This document shows positions 35,401 to 48,225 of a stretch of DNA of 64,000 bases, piece by piece; position 1 is the first letter of the stretch, and each line of letters begins with the position of its first letter. The notes beneath the pieces are model-generated. The model was not told where the DNA came from. It saw only the letters and a list, made by a program, of their open reading frames with translations, and did no database searches. This DNA is from Watersipora subatra. Lineage: Eukaryota > Bryozoa > Gymnolaemata > Cheilostomatida > Watersiporidae. Where the stretch lies: NCBI RefSeq assembly GCF_963576615.1, contig NC_088711.1, positions 35,266,121 to 35,330,120 of the forward strand. The letters are read 5' to 3'. The translations under genes were made by a program, and so were the position numbers.

Positions 35401-38400
35401 TGGTTCTCTCGAAATTTTATAGTGGTTCATGCCATGTAAAGTGTTCATAGTTAGGGTGCTTATAAGTTTCCTACAGGTACCCTGGAAGGTTACAAAATGT
35501 AAAAAATCTATTATAAATGGCTTACTAGATAACCACTAGTCTAGTCTTATGCGCATACATGAACTTGGAGTTATCTGCTATTTGCCACTTTCATTGATAT
35601 GTTATTAATACTGGAGTTACTCTATTGAAGACCCATCACCCTGAACACATTTGTTGTAAAACAAATGTTCGGTATTTTGGTATTTTTAGTCTAATAATGG
35701 CAAAATATTGATAAAGATCTCAGGCTACAGCTTTTGCTGATGTTTTTCCACTGTCAACACACCCTACTTGACTCGTTATCATGCAACCCAATCAAGGTGA
35801 AAACTGTCATAGTTATCCTAAAATACCGAGGTGTATGAGATTGAAGTCCAAACACTTCACATGCACCCCACCCCCCACCCGTGTACTCCTATGGTTAGGG
35901 AAACTAGCAGTGCCCTTATGAGCATGGCCAGAAATTTGCTAGTTATCCACCGCCTAGCATTCCTTGTATAACAATATATATTTATCACACAGTGTAATTA
36001 ATATTCTAACTTTGTGATGCGGTACAAAAAGTATAAAAAATTAACTTTAGCCGTGACCCTGCGTGAACAATAATAATCCTACGTGGTGATCACAGTCTTC
36101 AATTCGCTCACAGACTCATAAAATAGTTCAAATTGCTCGCTGCTGTTTATGTGCATAATGCGTAATTATGCATTACGCATTATGCGTAATGCGATTCAGC
36201 TCATGCAGTTGTTCCGTCATGGTGAAATACTAAGTCAATGCAAGTTCACAGGTGAAGTCAGGTAAATACGATGCTTAAAGTCCTTCCTTTATGTTTTTAT
36301 GATGCTATTAATCTGCAAGATTATGTCATCCTCAAGATGTATATAACAAAAATCTGCGAGTCGACCGAGTTTTATTACTCACAAATTGTTACCAAATATT
36401 TCATGCTTGCAAAAGATGGCAACAGCACTTGCAAATGATGCACAAAAAATGCCACACAAGCTATTCCATTTTAAACATTCTTCACATTCTGCTATGATGT
36501 TTGGTGTGGAGATTTTTATTTATTTTTAACAAAGCGCCCACGTTAATCCACAACTTGCGAATGAATGTCTATTGAAACACTTATCCGCACGGTAGCTTAA
36601 CCTGTGCGCAAGTCCAAATCCACATCATTCACACAATGAGAATGTAGCGACAGCGTGCAATGAATGGTAACAAGGTAATGGTAACAAGCGCTGACAAAAT
36701 ATTGATTTAAGTTCGTTAGATTGAGAAGGAGAGTTTTATTAGCTGTGATGATGGATTTTCCCTAATTCTGTTGGAGTCCCGGACATTCATGCATTTCAAA
36801 ATGAAAATAAAGACAAGTATAGCGTAGAAAGTGGGTGAAGGACTCAAGTTTTAATTTTCTTGCAGGTTTTACAAGTGAATCCAGATGCAGCTAGGCCATA
36901 CGTAGCGATAGGCAAGCGGTTTACTCCTGGTAGAGGGAAAAGTCAGCTGTGTGCCCCAACAGATGTGGCTGTCACCTCCAGTCATGTATACGTCGCTGAT
37001 GGGTGAGTCAAAATATGTTAACATTTGTAAATATGTATACAAATAATGATATGATTGAAACGGCGTGTAGTTTGACATCACAAACATGTTTTAAAATATT
37101 CAAAGATTGGTGATTAATTTTTACCTAAACCAATTGCAAACTGCTGGTTTCACATAACAAAAAATAATATTTCAAAGATAAATCCTAGTAACATTTAAAA
37201 TTACGGCTGAATATATCTGGGTATTTAATTCACCGGTCACTCATCTACCGGTCACTCATCTACTGGTCATTCATCTACCGGTCACTCATCTACGGTCATC
37301 TACCGGTCGCTCATCTCACGGTCATTCATCTACCAGTCGCTCATCTACCGGTCGCTCATCTACCAGTCGCTCATCTACCGGTCATTCATCTACCGGTCAT
37401 TCATCTACCGGTCATTCATCTACCGGTCATTCATCTACCGGTCATTCATCTATCGGTCATTCATCTACCGGTCATTTATTTACCAGTCACTCATCTACCG
37501 GTCACTCATCTACCGGTCATTCATCTACCGGTCATTCATCTACCGGTCATTCATCTGCCGGTCATTCATCTACTGGTCATTCATCTACCGGTCATTCATC
37601 TACCGGTCATTTATTTACCGGTCCCTCATCTACCGGTCACTCATCTACCGGTCACTCATCTACCGGTCATTCATCTACCGGTCGTTCATCTACCGGTCGC
37701 TCATCTACCGGTCATTCATCTACCGGTCATTCATCTACCGGTCATTCATCTACCGGTCATTCATCTACCGGTCATTCATCTACCGGTCATTTATCTACCG
37801 GTCATTCATCTACCGGTCATTCATCTACCGGTCATTCATCTACCGGTCATTCATCCACCGGTCATTCATCTACCGGTCATTCATCTACCGGTCATTCATC
37901 TACCGGTCACTCATCCACCGGTCACTCATCTACCGGTCATTCATATACCGGTCATTCATCTAATGGTCAATCATCTACCGGTCATTCATCTACCGGTCAC
38001 TCATCTACCGGTCATTCATCTACTGCCCTTTTATATGTAACTTTTATATGATCTGTTGTCAAGTTTGCTGTGACCACCAGAGGTATAATTGAAATTCTAG
38101 TTTGTATTTAATGCTCATGATTCCATTGATGAGTTAGACAAACTGATAAATCAGTAACTTCATGGTCTTTCTCAACTTACAGTTTATACCAAACTTTTTT
38201 TACTGCTGAATGGAACGATTCTTTCACACTGACTATTTTTATAAAAGATAAACGTTTTAGCAACAACAAAATTGTTGTAATACAATTTTTATTGGATGAA
38301 AGTAAAATGCATATGTTCTCCACCGATATGTGAATGAACCAACCATACATTCATTGTGAACAGAAAAGCGGAAGACATTCTTGTTGAATCTGTAAAAGTC

Positions 38401-41400
38401 AGCAGTAGTCAAATCCTTAGACTTGTATAGCAGTTTTAGTGTTGAAGTATTACAAGCCAATCATTAGTGTTGATTTTATTGACTACTTGCTAGGATACTT
38501 TTACATGTATTTATTGGTTTTTAAGAGAGGCACTTATAAGTATGGGAATATATGCAGCTGCAAATAACATGATCAGGATATGTAGCTCAACATGTAGCAT
38601 CTGCTAGGACATTCTACATTTAAAATAAAAATAGAGCTACACATAGTGTTTAGACAAGCTGTACTCTGCACCAAAAATACTATTCGGTGAAACAGGACTC
38701 TGAACAAGAATTATTATTCAGATAAATTGTACGCAGTACTTTGAAGTATTATCTAAATAAACTGTATACTATAATACTAGAAATATTATTCAGATAAATT
38801 GTACACTACTAGAAATATTATTCAAATAAACTGTACACTGTACCAAAAATTTTATTCAGATAAACTGTACACTGTACCGAAAGTTCTATTCAGATAGACT
38901 ACTCTGTACTAGAATTATTATTCAGATAAACTGTACTCCGTACATGCCAAATATTATTTAGATAAAATGTACTGTAAATTGAAGCAATGCTATGCCACTT
39001 AAATGAGCCATTGCTGACAGATGAAATAATTAAATGAATTTTTATTTATGTTTCTGTGTAGTTTTCAGTATGCTTTTTTAGTCGTACAAAGCAACCAAAT
39101 TGTAGCAGGATTTATAAAACCTGTGCTATGAATAGATGTAACTTGAGTAATATTACATGTTTTTAAACTTTAATTTTTTTTACATGTTGAGTTAGTGTAG
39201 ATACTTACGTGTTGAGTTAGTGTAGATACTTACGTGTCGAGTTAGTGTAGATACTTACGTGTCGAGTTAGTGTAGATACTTACGTGTCGAGTTAGTGTAG
39301 ATGCTTACGTGTTGAGTTAGTGTATATACTTACGTGTTGAGTTAGTGTAGATACTTACGTGTTGAGTTAGTGTAGATACTTACGTGTTGAGTTAGTGTAG
39401 ATGCTTACATGTTGAGTTAGTGTAGATACTTACGTGTTGAGTTAGTGTATATACTTACGTGTTAAGTTAGTGTAGATACTTACGTGTTGAGTTAGTGTAG
39501 ATATTTACGTTTTGAGTTAGTGTAGATACTTACGTGTTGAGTTAGTGTAGATACTTACGTGTTGAGTTAGTGTAGATACTTACGTGTTGAGTTAGTGTAG
39601 ATACTTACGTGTCGAGTTAGTGTAGATACTTACGTGTCGAGTTAGTGTAGATGCTTACGTGTTGAGTTAGTGTATATACTTACGTGTTGAGTTAGTGTAG
39701 ATACTTACGTGTTGAGTTAGTGTAGATACTTACGTGTTGAGTTAGTGTAGATACTTACATGTTGAGTTAGTGTAGATACTTACGTGTTGAGTTAGTGTAT
39801 ATACTTATGTGTTAAGTTAGTGTAGATACTTACGTGTTGAGTCAGTGTAGATACTTACGTGTTGAGTTAGTGTAGATATTTACGTTTCGAGTTAGTGTAG
39901 ATACTTACGTGTTGAGTTAGTGTAGATACTTACGTGTTGAGTTAGTGTAGATACTTACGTGTTGAGTTGGTGTAAATACTTACGTGTTGAGTTAGTATAG
40001 ATACTTATATGTTGAGTTAGTGTAGATACTTACGTGTTGAGCTAGTGTAGATACTTACGTGTTGAGTTAGTTTAGATACTTACATGTTGAGTTAGTGTAG
40101 ATACTTACGTGTTGAGTTAGTGTATTTACTTACGTGTTAAGTTAGTGTAAATACTTACGTGTTGAGTTAGTGTAGATACTTACGTATTGAGTCAGTGTAG
40201 ATACTTACGTGTTGAGTTAGTGTAGATAACTACATGTTGAGTTAGTGTAGATACTTACATGTTGAGTTAGTGTAGATACTTACATGTTGAGTTAGTGTAG
40301 ATACTTGTGTAACAGGAAAGTGCATTGATAGATAGAAAAAATATGAATTTTGAAGAGGTTTTTGCAATATTGATAAGGATGAGAGTTAGTGAAAACCAAT
40401 AGGATATACAAGCAAAATGGCCTAAATGTTGAAACATTGTCTAGAACCAGATGCTTGGCCTAAAAAGTATTTTAGCGATGAGTAGCACTTACGTTACAAG
40501 TTACCTTTTGCCACACTCACTACACACAAATAGGAGATGGTGCAGCAAATAATGAGATTTGCAAGTTTTTGACGTAGAATTGTAACTAAATTGAAATGAT
40601 GGTCTTCTATAACTTTTATGAAGCTTAAATTGATGTTTTATCTTAGACAAAAAGGTTTTTGTTTACATTATCAGCTGACCAACTTTTTGTTAGAAAAAAG
40701 TTAATACAAAAATTATCTCTACAGTCAACATCTCGACACACAAGTTTAATCCATTCTGATGTTTGCTTCGTATCTCAAAATCATCGTATTTTCTAAAACT
40801 TTGCTCATATAAATACATTGTATTCTCTTCTATTCATTCTAGAACTGAAAAACAAGGATAAACAAGGAGAAGTTTAAATGAAAGATGGTTACGGCATAAA
40901 TTATGTCCAACTGTCTCAAATACATGCAAAAACATATTAAAAAGATTAGTTTTAAATTAAACTAAAAAAATATTTGGTTTTAGTGACTAGCTGTTGCCCT
41001 TTTTTATTTTTTTGCTTTATTATTGTTGTGTCATAATGTGAAAAAGATTGCAATTTGAAACGAAATTATTGCCATTAAGGTAACATATATAAGCCCATAT
41101 GCCACCAAATGGTGTTTGTGTGTGATGAGCTTTTGTTTATTCCCACACTTATCTACGAACTTGGAGCTATTCTCTCCATGAAACATTTAGTGATATGTGA
41201 CCGATATGGTGAGTACACGATTAATAACTGATGAACGAATTCAATAAAATATTTTAGCACCAAATACACATTTGCTAGACAACAGGTGATTATCACAGAC
41301 AAAAAACAATAAACCATTTATTAAGATAAGCTACAGCTTTTAACGCATGGTTTGTCTGCTGCCAGTGGACCCTACCTGACTCAGGTATTGTGTGCCCTCA

Positions 41401-44400
41401 TGTACTCTCACCTAAGCAAAAACCACTGCAGTTCTTCTGAAACTGTGAGAGACACAGGGTTGGGATCCCAATAACATACCCCCCCTTACATGTAGACACG
41501 CCAGAAGCACTCTCATTCTAGACTTCAAGTTCAATGAATGAGTCACGAATTTTACAAGGTAACTAGAACCTTGCGCTGCAACAAATTTGCTTTATTTTTA
41601 TAGCAGTGACCGGAATGCACATGCTCTGAATTTCTAACCCATGATTAGATTTTTGAATGTTTTTAATTATGTCATCGATAGACAGGTTGTGTTGTGCTGA
41701 TATGTTGTTAGAGTACCTATGCGACTCCTACTTGATATAGGCCGGAAACTTTATCACTATGAGATGAATTGAGTGTGTGGGTGATAGGCTAATGTAGTTA
41801 TACAAATGTAATTGAACTTTTTGGTGAAGTCAGGCAAAGTCCAACTGGACTTCTGTCTGTACAGGGTTTCAACTAACATGGTGGTTTCTCTCGCATCGAA
41901 CAGTAATCTCATCGGCAGTAATGCATATCGGCAGCTAGTAATCATAACCAACTAGACAGCACAATTATCAAGTTTCGTTAAAGCGATAGTGATTGGGTGA
42001 CGCTTGAAACGACACTTGGGTGCATTTCAAGTGGATATGTTTTCATAGGGCTCTGTAGTAGAGCGATAGTAGTGTGAAGCCTCATGTCAAGGTTGTATCC
42101 TTAAGGAAAGCAAAACCTATGCACCCATGCAAGTGTAACGCCATTGGTCACTAAAATTGTTTTCATGGCACAAGGATGGTGCATCCTGTGGGTGAATCGC
42201 GACAGAATGAGAGCGACATGAATGTTTCTATGATGGCATTGTACTGCCACACGGGAGTGCGTCGCTCGGCTGTCTTATGGAATCTTAGGATATATATTGT
42301 ATATAGTAGTACAGATGATGCTAATTCATTAAAGGATACTTTCTGTATCGTCTGCACGATCTGGCAATTGGTTCATTGGACTATCACTATAAAGCAAAGA
42401 GTCAGAGATCAGACCTTCCTAAAATTTATTGTAAATGTTGCCACCTTTGCACGAGACTGCCAACAGTGTCTCGCATCTGACAGGCAAAGTATCCTTATTA
42501 ACTTTCGTCTTCTGTACAGAGTAGCCATTTTCAGAATGGCCTTGACATTTGTAGCATGCGATTGTTAGCAATACGAGTTTATGTGAACATGAACCAGCAA
42601 GCTTCATGCCACAATATTTTGCTACGCCGGATTGCCTCCAGGACCTCACGGATGGTGAACGAACCAACCATACTTTAGTGTCCCATTGTAGAAATAGAAC
42701 AGAAATGAGTGTTTTTATAATTGTTTTGCTAAGACCACTTGTATTAGCCTATTGGATCATAGTTTGTGTATAATAAGTACGGTGTAAGAACAAGTCAAGC
42801 TCACTGCTCAGCCAACTCTGACTTTTCTGCTGCCAGCCTCTATATTGTACATGAGGCTCACTCTTCAACGCCCAAAATAGCTCTTTCAATAAAATATCAA
42901 TCTTGATATAAACTATGTCACGCATTTCTTCAAGGAGGTCTATAAACTGTAGGGCGCGTAGGAATTGTGGAAACTTTTTTATGTCATGTTTAATGTAAAA
43001 CTGAATGTGGATTTGCCTATCATGCTCTGACTGTTTTTGATGTTACATTCAAATGTCATCAATTATGCCATCAATTTTGCCATCAGTTATGCCATCAATT
43101 ATGCCATGATCTATGTAAGTATATGTAGTTCAACATTGAAAAAATTATGCTGTTCTTACATTTAGTGAAGCCTATAATGAAAAGAAAATTGTGTAATTTT
43201 CATTAAAATAGCTAAGCGTGATTGAGTTGAAAAAATTGTTCGTTTGTAAACGTAGATAGCTTCTAAAATGTTATTATGATGATATGACATGACTTGTAAT
43301 GATAAAGAATTGGGATGGCACACCGTTGACCAATGACAACAAAAGTACCTACAATAAAATCGGTCGCAGAGTTTGCTTTCTTGATGCTAAACAAGGATTT
43401 GCAAAGCTTTAGATACAACTCGGATTTTCCTTTGACCTGCACAGTTGCTGCAAAGCAATCGTGCAAAATTATTAGAAATTGTCTCATCACATATGTATGT
43501 TATACTAATAATTGTGTAAAAAGACAGTTTTAGTAGTAATTCGGAAATAAAGCTGATACGTCAGATTGAAAACATTAGTCATAGTTTATGCAATACAAAT
43601 ACCCATAATACATTCCTCATTGTAGCTTGTCTCCATCTTGCAGGCATTGTAATGACAGAGTCGTCTTATTCAACAAGACTGGTGGGTACATAGCAGAGTT
43701 TGGTAAAGCCGCGAGTCAGAGCTTGCTTAGCTCATGGAACCGAGACATCGCCCAACTGCCCTTACGCTATATTAAGAAACCACAGGCTTTGGCAGTTGAT
43801 GTACCGAGAAATCGACTGTATATTGCTGATTCAACTCCTAGTAGACAATCAAGGTAATACCTCTATTTCTAATGATCTGTGTGATTATGGGCATTTCTAT
43901 TGATTACCTTTATTATAGTGCTTAAATAATTCAAACGTTGAACCAGTATTTTCATTAAGTGTATAAAAGTTGATATCTATGTGAATACTGCATAATAGAA
44001 ACAAAACTCTGCTCTAAGATACACATCATATACAATATAATACATTGAATACTTGTATTTATTTTATAATATTATATATTTGTTATTACATCCTGTCACA
44101 CAAGCTTACTATTAGGATGTGTTGAAAGATTGAAGACATTGCAATGTAGATTGCTGAATAAAACTAGTCCTTGTGTATGATGAGCAGATAATTCCCAAGT
44201 CAATACAACGCTATGAATATACAATGTCAATGTGTATTTCTCTGTTTTTATTAGGCAATGGTTTACATAGATATAAATCTTTGCACACTTAATAAATATG
44301 ACATTTGAATGATTCAAGCATTAAAATTGATGTGCTAGATTTAGTGTTTTATACTCTTTTAATGCTGGTAATGTGACAGGCAGACTGGGTTTCTCTGTAT

Positions 44401-47400
44401 AGATTTGTCAGCAATCATATATTCTAGAGCTATATAGCTAGCATTACACAAACATATTTTCTGGAACTATATAGCTAAGAGAATCACACAGTTCTATAGC
44501 ACAGCTTTCTTACTAAGGCTATGGCACATTTTAGATATAATTTTATTTAAAATATTACCTCACTGACTTGACCATTTAAACCAGAAGTCAGCAAACTACA
44601 GCTTTTAGGCCAGATATGACCTAGCCAGCATTCATCCGCTCACGTCTGGCCTAACGGCTTCTTGAGTATTTAACCGCATAAGGTCTAACTTAACTGACTG
44701 ACTTAACTTAACTAACTGGCTTGTAGCAGTTTTCACTGAAACAATTGTGCAAGAAGCAAGAGTTAAAATTAATTAAAAATATGGCCTCTCGGCAACTCCC
44801 GATGTTCTCTCGTTTGAGTTTTCTCATCAGCTTCTACATTCGATTGCCCCGCTCTTAGTTTCCATTATAGTTAGCCCATGCTAAGCATTTGATCGTAATG
44901 TTTGACAGCACCTATTCCTGCATGAGCACAAATAGGACTCTGTACAAGAATTATTATTCAGATAACCTGTACACAGTACTCGTAGTATTATTCAGATAAA
45001 CTGTATGCTATACTAGAAATATTATTTGGGTAAACTGTATTTTGTACTAGAAATATAATTCAGATAAACTGTACGCTGTACTAGAAATATTATTCAGATA
45101 AACTGTACACCGTATTGAATATATTATTCAGATAAATTGTACACCGTACTAGAAATATTATTCAGGTAAACTGTAGTGTACTAAAATATTTTTCAGATGA
45201 ACTGTATTCTGTGCTAGAGTACAGTTTATCTGAATAATCAAAAAGAGCATGAATAGGCCTACTAGAATACAACTATTCACGCTCTTTTCGAAGATGAAGT
45301 TTTAAAAGAAAAAGCTGTGATCTAAACTAAATATTCTGTTGAATGCTTCCTCAGTCGATCATGATGTTGTTCTCATTTCAAAGAAACAGGTTTCCAATTG
45401 ATCATGTCATACATTTTGATAAATTAAGTGTTTCTTAAAAGCCTTTTTTTTGTTTTTTCTACCTTAGTGCTCCTTCTTGACTCCCCAATTGACCAAGTAG
45501 TTTAAAATGCTTGCCGACCTCTAATTTAAACTCTACAGTGACTATATGAGGTAGGCCGGTTGTGATGAACCAGAAGTGATTCATAGATGCAAGATTGTTG
45601 TGGGTTAGAATAATTATAGCTGTTGCAATGAAAGACTGTTTATCATTGATTGTTTCACAGGGTGGTGGAGGTGATGGCATGGCTTATTATTTTGTCTCAT
45701 ACTGGTGCAGTGATAGCAGGGTTTATCATTTTGTCACAGGGTGGTGGCAGTGATGGCCGGAGAGGAGAATGTGGCAAGCTTCGGCACAGGAATACGATAT
45801 TTCAAGCATCCAGATATGCTTCCATACGTCGGACGAATTGCCCTGCATTCATCAATGCCATATGTATTTTTCTTAAATGCCTACAATATGCATAACCTGC
45901 ATCGAGGCTTCACATTCAATACCCATGACACAACGTTCAAGGGAGCCTGGGGTCCAGACCTTCGGGTGAGTCACTCTTTAAGCTGTGTACTAAAACAGCT
46001 ATTGTACCCATTCATAACAACTGGTAGCTGTCAACACGGAGTCAGGGCATGATGAGGTCATCAACATAAACACTAAAATTTGGATCAGTTTTCTTGTGAG
46101 CACAGGTATTGTATTGACTTGATCAAATCGTGAGAATGAACAATGTGTTGTCTGATAGGAAACAGTTTGTGTCTAGGTGAGAAATAAATAGCCTGAGTAA
46201 TAACATACAATTAGAAACTGTGAAACAAATACTTGCTGCTGACCTCATTGCTGTATCATTTCACGTCATATTAGTTGGAACTAGGTCTAGCCAATGAGAA
46301 TAAAACAAAACAAATAGAATTTTTTTTAAGCAACTCCAAGTATGTGAATTTCAGCAGTAAGAATCTGTTAAGACGGTGCTTTGGCTGATGTTAGGTTTGA
46401 AGGTTTGTGTGGGTTAGATACATGATTTTGATGTGCCTGGCACTAGCATTGGGATATTGGTGCATTTAAACAATTTTTCCTAGCTTGTGTCCGATTCGCT
46501 AGTTTGACTTGCTTTTACATTATTCGACATTACTCGCGTACGATTTGCGTTATCACTGATCTCAAGATGGTTCCAGTTTAAGGAAGTGGCTAGAAAGGAT
46601 AGGTCGTCAGGGTTTGTTTGTCATTAATGTTTGGACATGATTGAAAATTTACCTGAACAAATAGGAATATTGTTAACTCCGGCTATTATAAAAAATGTCA
46701 AGTGCGTATAAACAATTCTGAAAAACATATCCTCATACATCTATGTCATGTCATGTTATGTAACCACTTGGCACTTATTCAACCATGGTAGCCCTAAAAC
46801 ATTGACCGATGTTGGTTAGGGGTCATGTTGATTAGGGGTCATGTTGATTAGGGGTCGCTGTTCATAAGGCATGCAGTTAGTGACCAAAAGAGGCTGCTGA
46901 TAACTGAGTTCACCCGAATCATGCTTTTGGATTGATAAGATTTTTAAGTGAGGTATTTTCTAGGGAGACGAGCACATGTATCCTCCCTGTGTGTAAATAT
47001 AAAAATGGTTTAAGAATTACAAATTTTGACGAGTAAATTTGACATAGAGAGAGTTGTCTTCTCATTTGTAAACAAACAGTAAGCAATTCCTAATTTCATG
47101 TTTTGATGGTCGTAATTGATAAAGGTTTCAATGCATTGATGTTGCTCAACGAATGGCTACCCGAGTGACTGTCTTTTGTGTTATTCTTTATCTGCATCAA
47201 TCATGATTTTTAAGTAATCTGTTTCAACAATGAATCTGTATGCAGTAATGTTTATGTATAAATATGGATAATTTGTAGGGCTTTGTGAGACCAAGGGCTA
47301 TAAGTGTCACCCTGGATGGCTCTACGATGTATGTCGCTGACGCAACTGAACAGACACCAGAAAAAATATGGATATTCACAATGACGGACTATCTGAGATC

Positions 47401-47599
47401 ACGACGTCACGCAAGACCATCTCAACAACCCCAAGGACATGGTGTAAACCCAAATATAGATAACAATGCACATTCCAGTTACTACAACCTTCAATCCTTG
47501 ACAAAGGGCGAGACCCTGCATCGTATCAACGACAGCGATATTTACCAATCAGTATACCGGAGACTTTTTGCCAAACAAGCAACCAAAGGCTCAAGCTGA
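32453..47599 (+). CDS. Secreted PAL-like NHL beta-propeller protein lacking catalytic residues (complete, eight exons)
   Basis: Exons 32453-32641, 32806-32972, 33599-33715, 34691-34763, 36866-37002, 43644-43853, 45740-45965 and 47279-47599 join in frame to 479 residues. All junctions are GT-AG. A short signal peptide (hydrophobic residues 4-15) and several N-x-S/T sequons point to secretion. Residues ~64-410 follow peptidyl-alpha-hydroxyglycine amidating lyase: ILRRRQDPLNG, NFWFSDAAQHQVLQV, LCAPTDVAV, VYVADGHCNDRVVLF, LYIADS, TMYVADA. In rat PAL numbering the active site is changed: zinc His585, 690 and 786 become Asn163, Gln275 and Arg379; Tyr654 becomes His229; Arg706 becomes Ser291; calcium Asp787 becomes Ala380. 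Arg533 and the Cys634-Cys655 pair look kept; the Cys702-Cys713 pair is lost. A furin-type RSRR (413-416) precedes a polar tail. An ATG at 32418 is followed at once by TGA, so I start at 32453. An NHLRC3-type protein is the alternative name. Confidence 0.88.
36153..36185. repeat. Short perfect hairpin in PAL-like intron 4
   Basis: GCATAATGCGTAA and TTACGCATTATGC are exact inverses around a 7-base loop. Confidence 0.9.
37231..38024. repeat. 15-bp minisatellite, about 53 copies (PAL-like intron 5)
   Basis: Unit TCATCTACCGGTCAT with C/T and G/T variants. Nearly 800 bp long; each unit carries ACCGGT. Confidence 0.97.
38690..38965. repeat. ~33-bp degenerate minisatellite (PAL-like intron 5)
   Basis: Unit approximately ATTATTCAGATAAACTGTAC followed by ACTGTACTAGAAAT, about 8 diverged copies. 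It begins with an AGGACTCTG...CAAGAATTATTATTCAG block, which also opens the array at 44935. Confidence 0.85.
39186..40306. repeat. 25-bp minisatellite, about 45 copies, with higher-order pattern (PAL-like intron 5)
   Basis: Unit GTTGAGTTAGTGTAGATACT plus TACGT. Variant units (GATGCTTAC, TATATACTTAC, GTTAAG, GATATTTACGTTT) occur in the same order from about 39301 and again from about 39651, a 350-bp, 14-unit repeat. Confidence 0.95.
44935..45225. repeat. ~33-bp minisatellite, second array (PAL-like intron 6)
   Basis: Same unit and same opening block as 38690-38965, separated by an exon. It ends at about 45215 in an inverted unit (AGTACAGTTTATCTGAATAAT). Confidence 0.85.
45661..45739 (+). other. 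Duplicated decoy splice acceptor before exon 7 of the PAL-like gene
   Basis: TTTATCATTG...TTTCACAG|GGTGGTGGAGGTGATGGC (AG at 45659-45660) nearly duplicates the true boundary TTTATCATTTTGTCACAG|GGTGGTGGCAGTGATGGC (AG at 45738-45739). Use of the upstream copy would add 79 bases and shift the frame. Confidence 0.75.
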
Positions 47600-48225
47600 T
47601 ATTGTAAGAAGTCTGGATATTTAGATAGGTGTAGCAATTTGTAGTTACCAGGCAGCGGTGAGACTAGACATGACATCGACAAGGCTCTTCTTTCTGCTCC
47701 ACTATGACTACACACAGAGCTGCTCTTCCATTACTGCACACAAATCATTCATTTATCCATTGTTTACATTCGGACTGGCAGAAGTCGTCCTCCCTTTAAA
47801 AGTATTTTTTATCATTTTATACAAAAGAGAGCGGTGGCCATTGTTAAGATGTAAACATCAATCAAAGTACTACCTCAATATTTTGTACAATAGAGATGGA
47901 ATATATTTATTTTATATAAGCTCTGTAGACTCATAGACACACCTCAATGTCTTATTCATGATGACTAAACAATACCGCACGACTCATTCTGCTGCTGGAA
48001 CCTATAATGGGATCAGAGCATTGCCTCGGAATGTCCTTCCATTGTCGCCACCACATACAATACTTTTACCAATCTTTTTAACTTTAAAATAACAAATACC
48101 TATTGACAAATAATACACAAATATTTTCACACAAAATGCATATGGTTGCAAAGTATGTCCCCAATACATCATATATACACACATTAAGTACTGACTTAAT
48201 ACAACGCCGTACTTTCTTTCGCTTC
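47600..48225. other. Convergent 3' ends of the PAL-like and receptor genes
   Basis: Only 626 bases separate the two stop codons, so the 3' UTRs probably meet or overlap. AATAAA on the minus strand (TTTATT at 47906-47911) lies about 315 bases past the receptor stop and could be its polyadenylation signal. I see no canonical plus-strand AATAAA. Confidence 0.5.

Noticed and set aside
37231..40306. Regular repeats that could suggest a CRISPR array
   Set aside because: The units are contiguous tandem copies without unique spacers, lie in an intron of a eukaryotic gene, and have no cas genes nearby.
42176..42568. 130-codon frame with DCQQCLASD, faintly like the zinc-binding part of a retroelement integrase
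   Set aside because: The HHCC spacing is not recognisable, no RT or RNase H lies nearby, and the stretch is within PAL-like intron 5. Too weak to call.
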